This document shows, in pieces, positions 7,155 to 10,817 of a stretch of 10,817 nucleotides of DNA. The translations under genes and the position numbers were made by a program. The stretch spans positions 1-10,817 of the forward strand of contig JAJXZM010000538.1 in NCBI GenBank assembly GCA_021780055.1, read 5' to 3'. The stretch is from Acidobacteriota bacterium (GTDB taxonomy: Bacteria > Acidobacteriota > Terriglobia > UBA7540). Position 1 is the stretch's first letter. Every line of letters begins with the position of its first letter. The notes beneath the pieces were generated by a model. The model was not told the DNA's origin, did no database searches, and saw nothing but the letters and a program-made list of their open reading frames with translations.

Positions 7155-7280
7155 CGCCATCCACCCTTGGAGGCGTGTTGAATTGGGGTCTGTGGCAGAG
7201 GCTATTGCGAGCGGATTCCCCGCCACCACCTGAGGTCAGGTTAGCACACTCCCGTGCGGGAATCGCGCGCACGAAATCGG

Positions 7281-7309
7281 GTGCAAGAGCACAGCGCTGG
7301 GTATATAAA
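7281..7309 (+). promoter_or_regulatory. Weak candidate promoter for the pseudo-receiver gene
   Basis: TATAAA at 7304-7309 within an AT-rich patch (7302-7313), unusual in this GC-rich divergent region, could be a -10 box. GTGCAA at 7281-7286, 17 bp upstream, matches only 3/6 of the -35 consensus. A start near 7316 would leave a leader of about 29 nt. Confidence 0.3.
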
Positions 7310-7344
7310 TAATCCAGCCGCTTGTCGTTATTGTTGAGACCGCC

Positions 7345-7710
7345 ATGCCTCGCATCCTGATCGCCGGAAAGCATTGGACATCGCGGGCGCTACTGCGCGC
7401 GCAATTGATTGAAGAAGGTTTTGACGTTGAAGCGTTTGGGGACGTCCAGTCTTTGGATAATTTCCTTCAAACGATCAGCGAATTGCCGCAGCTCCTGATT
7501 GCTGACCTTTTCGAAAGCGAGAACCTTCCGGAAGACATCGCAATGCTTTCTCACTGGGTTAAGCTCGTGCCCATCTGGATCATGGCCGGCCACGGCGTAG
7601 CCGATAGTGTCGCTGAAGCCATGAAAGAATCGGGCTATGAAAGGGTCCTCTTCCGTCCGGTTGACGTAGGAAAGCTTGCGAAGGAAATCAAAGAGCGGCT
7701 ATCGGGCTGA
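7345..7710 (+). CDS. Small CheY-like pseudo-receiver protein
   Basis: A 121-residue stand-alone protein with the alternating beta/alpha pattern and length of a CheY receiver: ILIA (4-7), LLIADL (50-55), VPIWIM (75-80) and VLFRP (101-105) match beta-strands 1, 3, 4 and 5. D54 sits at the phosphorylation position. The other active-site residues are missing: the acidic pair after strand 1 is G8-K9, the Thr/Ser after strand 4 is Ala81, and the Lys of the KP motif is Arg104. It therefore probably does not bind Mg or take phosphate normally and may act by protein-protein contact. There is no output domain and no kinase nearby. It is transcribed away from the TIGR01777 gene and converges on agmatine deiminase. 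The ATG has only a weak GAG upstream. The fold is inferred from pattern; the role is unknown. Confidence 0.75.
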   Translation: MPRILIAGKHWTSRALLRAQLIEEGFDVEAFGDVQSLDNFLQTISELPQLLIADLFESENLPEDIAMLSHWVKLVPIWIMAGHGVADSVAEAMKESGYERVLFRPVDVGKLAKEIKERLSG

Positions 7711-7768
7711 AAGTACGGGCGGCTGGGTGGGTTTGCGTGCTCCACTGCGTGCATTTTGAGAGCGGCGC

Positions 7769-8878
7769 CTAGTCCTGCTTGTCGGCGAGGACGAGCGATT
7801 CTCCCGCACCCGATTCCGCCGCAGGTTGCTGTTGAGTCAGGCAGTGGAGTGTTCCGAGGCCCCAGACCAGATCGACGGCGTGGATGCCAACAACGGGCCG
7901 GTCCGTGAACAATTCCGCCAGCGTCCCGAGCGCAATACGGTCTTTCGGATCGTTGAAGGTGGGCACCAGCACGGCCGCATTGGCGATATAAAAATTCGCA
8001 TAGCTCGCCGGGAGCCGCTGGCCCTCAAACACCACTGGGCTTGGCATCGGCAGCGGGACGACTTGAATGCGCGAGCCGTCCTCCAGACACATGCCTTCCA
8101 GCCGCTCGCGATTTTCCTGGAGCAAAGCGTAATTGGGATCGGCGGAGTTTTCCTCAGTACAGAGAACGACCGTCGTGGGATTGACGAACCGGCACAGGTC
8201 ATCCACATGGCCGTGCGTGTCATCGCCCGCTATGCCTCTTCCCAGCCAAAGAAAGTTGCGCACACCAAGGTTCTGGCGCAAGGCAGCTTCAATGCCGTCT
8301 TTGCTGAGGCCCGGATTCCGCACCTGGACTTCCTTGTCAAGCAGGCACTCTTCCGTGGTCAGAAGCGTTCCCCGGCCGTTTACATCGATGCTGCCGCCTT
8401 CCAGTACGATCTCACGCCCGGCCAGGCTGGCCGATAGCAGCGGGAGTTTCAGCGCGCGGGCTGCGCGGCCCGGGACAGCGTCATCCTTGCGCCATTCAGG
8501 ATACTTTGCCCAGGCGTTGAATCGGAAGCGAATGATCACGATCTGGTTATTCCGGTCAGCCCTTTTCAGGAAGATGGGGCCGGAGTCGCGCGTCCAGCCG
8601 CGGTCAGTCGGAAAGCGAAAGAATTCCACCGGGCCGAGATCCACGCCGGCCCGCTGCAATACCTTGCGGGCGCGAGCCTCGTGGGCCTTCGATTCCACCA
8701 GAATTCGCACAATCTCGCCGGGAGCAAGCTTGCGCACAATTTCGCTGTAAACCCAGGGGATGGGCGCAAACCGGCCCGGCCAGTCGGTCAGGTTGTGCGG
8801 CCAGCCGAGCCATGTGGCCGCATGCCGTTCCCACTCTGCCGGCATGACGTATCCGAGTGATTGCGGTGTGGCGGCCAC
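7769..8878 (-). CDS. aguA: Agmatine deiminase
   Basis: A 369-residue guanidino-modifying enzyme that hydrolyses agmatine to N-carbamoylputrescine and ammonia. The pentein-fold signature residues are all visible: WTRDSGP at 95-101, EGGSID at 160-165, DDTHGHVDD at 219-227 with the catalytic Asp/His, and the nucleophile C346 in GLGTLHCLTQQ. Length and motif order match the family. The GTG start at 8878 shares one base with the TAG stop of the upstream N-carbamoylputrescine amidase gene, which points to translational coupling; AAGGGAG lies 12 nt upstream. An ATG at codon 12 is a possible alternative but would leave out family-like sequence. Together with its neighbour it forms the two-step agmatine-to-putrescine route; the arginine decarboxylase that would supply agmatine is not in the window. 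Confidence 0.95.
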   Translation of the reverse strand: MAATPQSLGYVMPAEWERHAATWLGWPHNLTDWPGRFAPIPWVYSEIVRKLAPGEIVRILVESKAHEARARKVLQRAGVDLGPVEFFRFPTDRGWTRDSGPIFLKRADRNNQIVIIRFRFNAWAKYPEWRKDDAVPGRAARALKLPLLSASLAGREIVLEGGSIDVNGRGTLLTTEECLLDKEVQVRNPGLSKDGIEAALRQNLGVRNFLWLGRGIAGDDTHGHVDDLCRFVNPTTVVLCTEENSADPNYALLQENRERLEGMCLEDGSRIQVVPLPMPSPVVFEGQRLPASYANFYIANAAVLVPTFNDPKDRIALGTLAELFTDRPVVGIHAVDLVWGLGTLHCLTQQQPAAESGAGESLVLADKQD

Positions 8879-9795
8879 TAGGTTGTTTTTCTCCCTTCCG
8901 GCGCCCCGAGAAAGCGGCGGTCGATTCCCTGGTAGGCATCAATGCGGCGGTCGCGCAGGAACGGCCAGTTCCGGCGAATGTCTTCAAGGTGATCGAGATC
9001 GATTTCGGCGACCAACACTTCCTCGCGGTCAGTTGAGGCTTCCGCGATCACCACTCCCTGTGGGTCAGCGATGAAGGACGAACCCCAGAACTCGATTCCG
9101 GGGCCTTCTCCAGCTTTCTCAAGCCCGATGCGATTGGCTACGGCTACATAGACACCGTTGGCAATGGCATGGCCGCGCTGGACGGTCCGCCAGGCGTCGC
9201 GTTGCGCCGCGCCGTAGCGATCTTTTTCAAACGGGTGCCAGCCGATGGCGGTGGGATAGAAAATAACGTTCGCTCCCTGGAGCGTCACCAGGCGCGCGGC
9301 CTCCGGATACCACTGGTCCCAGCAGATCAGCGGCGCCACCGGTCCCACGCTTGTCTGGAAGGACCGGAATCCCAGGTCGCCCGGGGTGAAATAATATTTC
9401 TCGTAATAGCCGGGATCTTCGGGAATGTGCATTTTGCGATAGAGGCCCGCGATCTTGCCGTTGCGGTCAATGACGGCCACACTGTTGTGGTAAACGCCGG
9501 CGGCACGGCGTTCGAAGACGGGGGCAATCACGGCCACACGGGCTTTTTTTGCCACGGTGCCCAAAGCTTTGGTGATGGGGCCGGGAACTGGCTCGGCCAG
9601 GTTAAAGATGCTGGCATCCTCGCGCTGGCAAAAATAGGTGGAGGCGAATAGCTCCGGGAGGCAGACAATCGCAGCGCCCTTGCGGGCCGCCTTGCCTACC
9701 CCCTCGATGGCGCGGCGAAGGTTTTTGCCGGGGTCGGTCCCGCAAGCCATCTGGACCACGCCTACTTTGAATCGCGTTTTTGTGTTCTTGGACAT
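8878..9795 (-). CDS. aguB: N-carbamoylputrescine amidase (nitrilase superfamily)
   Basis: A 305-residue carbon-nitrogen hydrolase that releases putrescine, CO2 and ammonia from N-carbamoylputrescine. The Glu-Lys-Cys triad is clear: E48 in LPELF, K121 in YRKMHIPEDPGYYEKYYF and C158 in ICWDQWYPEAAR. The HIPEDPGYYEKYYFTPGD stretch and WGSSFIADPQG are characteristic of the AguB group, and the partner agmatine deiminase gene immediately downstream supports the substrate. I chose the ATG at 9795 because the conserved domain (FKVGVVQMACG) begins just after it; a frame open to an ATG at 9882 adds 29 residues with no family look and no ribosome site. The chosen ATG also lacks a clear Shine-Dalgarno, while two GGAGG sequences lie about 30-45 nt upstream ahead of an overlapping 16-codon frame, so translation initiation here may be unusual. 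Confidence 0.94.
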   Translation of the reverse strand: MSKNTKTRFKVGVVQMACGTDPGKNLRRAIEGVGKAARKGAAIVCLPELFASTYFCQREDASIFNLAEPVPGPITKALGTVAKKARVAVIAPVFERRAAGVYHNSVAVIDRNGKIAGLYRKMHIPEDPGYYEKYYFTPGDLGFRSFQTSVGPVAPLICWDQWYPEAARLVTLQGANVIFYPTAIGWHPFEKDRYGAAQRDAWRTVQRGHAIANGVYVAVANRIGLEKAGEGPGIEFWGSSFIADPQGVVIAEASTDREEVLVAEIDLDHLEDIRRNWPFLRDRRIDAYQGIDRRFLGAPEGRKTT

Positions 9796-9921
9796 TTCAC
9801 AACAGAATACATGAGTCTGGAATTTCCTCCAAGTTCCTCCTGGGGTGGAACAAAGCTGAACCCCCGGGAGTAGTCCGCTCATCTAAAGAATTGGTAGCAC
9901 TGGCCCCAATCAACGCGGACA

Positions 9922-9940
9922 GCCTGGATTTTTCCCAGGC
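9922..9940 (+). repeat. GCCTGG/CCAGGC hairpin in the divergent aguB-DedA intergenic region
   Basis: GCCTGG at 9922-9927 pairs with CCAGGC at 9935-9940 around a 7-base ATTTTTC loop. No T-tract follows on either strand, so it is not an obvious terminator. It lies 59 bp upstream of the DedA-rhodanese start codon and 127 bp upstream of the aguB start, where it could serve either gene as a regulatory site. Its shape resembles the hairpin at 3105-3124. Confidence 0.4.
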
Positions 9941-9998
9941 CGAAACTGAAGGAGACTCGCTTAATTCCCAGTCGTTAAGATTGTAGGAGTTTATTCGC

Positions 9999-10805
9999 GT
10001 GGACGAAACACTCCATTTTATTCTGCATCACGGTTACCTGGTGCTCGCAGCGTGGGTTTTCATCGAACAGATGGGATTGCCCCTGCCGGCGCTCCCGGGC
10101 CTTCTTGCCGGCGGCGCGCTGGCGGGCATGGGCCATCTGAACCCGGCGCTGGTTGTCCTTTTCCCAGCCATGGGCGCTCTGCTGGCGGACGTCACCTGGT
10201 ATTACCTCGGCATATACCGCGGCGCGAAGGTCCTTAGCGTTCTTTGCCGGATTTCGATGGAGCCGGACTCGTGCATCCGAAACACTGAGAACCGTTTTGC
10301 AAGGAGCGGCCCAAACGCCCTTGTGATTGCGAAGTTTGTGCCAGGCTTGAGCACCGCCGCGCCGCCGCTGGCGGGCATGTTCGGAATGCGGCTCACCCGC
10401 TTCCTGCTCTTCGATGGGGCCGGCGCCGTGATTTACAACGGCCTTTTTGTGGCTCTCGGGTTCGTATTCAGCAGACAGCTGGAAAAAGTCGCTCAAATCG
10501 CCGTGGGCCTGGGGGCAGGACTCTTGCTGCTGATGGCTGGCGGCCTGGGTGCGTACATCGCCTGGAAATACGCTCAGCGGCAGAGGTTTCTGCGATCACT
10601 CCGCGTGAATCGGATTACTGCTGAGGAACTAAAACGGAAGATCGACTCGGGCGAAAAGATTGCGATTGTGGACCTGCGGCACTCGATGGATTTTGAGGCT
10701 GACCCCAACACGATTCCCGGCGCGCTGTTTTTGCCCTCAGAGGAGTTTGAGCGGCGGCACCATGAAGTTCCCACCGACCGCGAGCTAGTCCTCTATTGCA
10801 CTTGA
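9999..10805 (+). CDS. DedA-family membrane protein fused to rhodanese domain; in-frame TGA at a conserved Cys position
   Basis: The N-terminal ~195 residues are a DedA (SNARE-associated/VTT) membrane domain, a family implicated in lipid scrambling and envelope homeostasis: FIEQMGLPLPALPGLLAGG at 21-39, a buried ADVTWYYLG at 63-71, IAKFVPGLSTAAPPLAG at 110-126, and a terminal transmembrane helix near 164-190. A cytoplasmic rhodanese domain starts at about 204 (VNRITAEELKRKI), with IVDLRHSMDFE at 223-233, IPGA at 239-242 and ELVLYC at 262-267, where C267 is the predicted sulfurtransferase Cys. Translation meets TGA at codon 269 (10803-10805), yet the frame continues as PNEA to the window edge. 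Known fusions continue roughly 50-60 residues further, so a stop here would remove half the rhodanese fold. The GTG start is backed by AGGAG nine bases upstream. If TGA is read through, the CDS runs beyond 10817. Confidence 0.88.
   Translation: MDETLHFILHHGYLVLAAWVFIEQMGLPLPALPGLLAGGALAGMGHLNPALVVLFPAMGALLADVTWYYLGIYRGAKVLSVLCRISMEPDSCIRNTENRFARSGPNALVIAKFVPGLSTAAPPLAGMFGMRLTRFLLFDGAGAVIYNGLFVALGFVFSRQLEKVAQIAVGLGAGLLLLMAGGLGAYIAWKYAQRQRFLRSLRVNRITAEELKRKIDSGEKIAIVDLRHSMDFEADPNTIPGALFLPSEEFERRHHEVPTDRELVLYCT
10803..10805 (+). other. Candidate selenocysteine codon (TGA) in the rhodanese active-site loop
   Basis: This TGA lies in frame between YCT and PNEA of the DedA-rhodanese protein. Cys-containing homologues, as I recall them, have a second Cys at this place (YC-x-C-PNEA), and TGA differs from the Cys codons TGC and TGT by one base. 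The seen facts are the frame, the motif and the continuation for four codons. Selenocysteine insertion is inference: the bacterial SECIS hairpin would lie just downstream, outside the window. Nonsense mutation or sequencing error remain alternatives. Confidence 0.5.
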
Positions 10806-10817
10806 CCGAACGAAGCC

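Noticed and set aside
8133..8750. Plus-strand open frames of about 200 codons across agmatine deiminase (also 7826-8437)
   Set aside because: Both are shadows of the deiminase gene, which has all active-site motifs on the minus strand.
9796..9882. N-terminal extension of 29 residues on N-carbamoylputrescine amidase
   Set aside because: No ribosome site precedes the ATG at 9882, and the added residues resemble neither the family nor a signal peptide.

Overview
The window looks like a chromosomal stretch from a GC-rich Gram-negative soil-type bacterium, most likely an acidobacterium. That placement is inferred from the gene mix (an S46 peptidase beside an M20 dipeptidase, a fused MoaD-MoaE protein, a DedA-rhodanese fusion) and from a Lys/Asn/Glu-rich 'NEPEKLLKT' repeat that I associate from memory with acidobacterial genomes; it has not been checked by any search. 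No mobile element, CRISPR array or phage gene is visible.

Layout. The left edge cuts a minus-strand S46 exopeptidase (1-777). Upstream of it lies an M20 metallodipeptidase (962-2338, GTG start with a strong Shine-Dalgarno and a good sigma70-type promoter); together they suggest extracytoplasmic plus cytoplasmic peptide catabolism. A gene-poor kilobase follows (2339-3296) with a 66-bp-period repeat and a pair of overlapping hairpins. Next is a two-gene tRNA operon on the minus strand, tRNA-Gly(GCC) then tRNA-Cys(GCA), driven by a promoter with both consensus hexamers.

From 7154 down to 3656 four minus-strand genes lie head to tail: a TIGR01777-type NAD(P)-binding epimerase-like protein, a MoaD-MoaE fusion (molybdopterin synthase), an inositol-monophosphatase-family protein and a YkuE-like metallophosphoesterase. 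The last three are spaced by about 60-70 bp and are probably co-transcribed, although their functions are not obviously linked. Divergent from this block is a small plus-strand CheY-like pseudo-receiver (7345-7710).

The right part holds the two-step agmatine-to-putrescine module on the minus strand: N-carbamoylputrescine amidase (8878-9795), then agmatine deiminase (7769-8878), joined by a one-base stop/start overlap. Divergent from these, at the right edge, is a DedA-family membrane protein fused to a rhodanese domain (9999 onward).

The most notable observation is in that last gene. The reading frame meets a TGA at 10803-10805, two codons after the predicted catalytic Cys of the rhodanese loop, and continues in the same frame as Pro-Asn-Glu-Ala. 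Cys-containing relatives, as I remember them, read 'YC-x-C-PNEA' here. The TGA therefore replaces a conserved Cys codon, which is the classic signature of a selenocysteine codon, though a nonsense mutation or sequencing error is not excluded. The window ends 12 bases later, so a SECIS element cannot be assessed.
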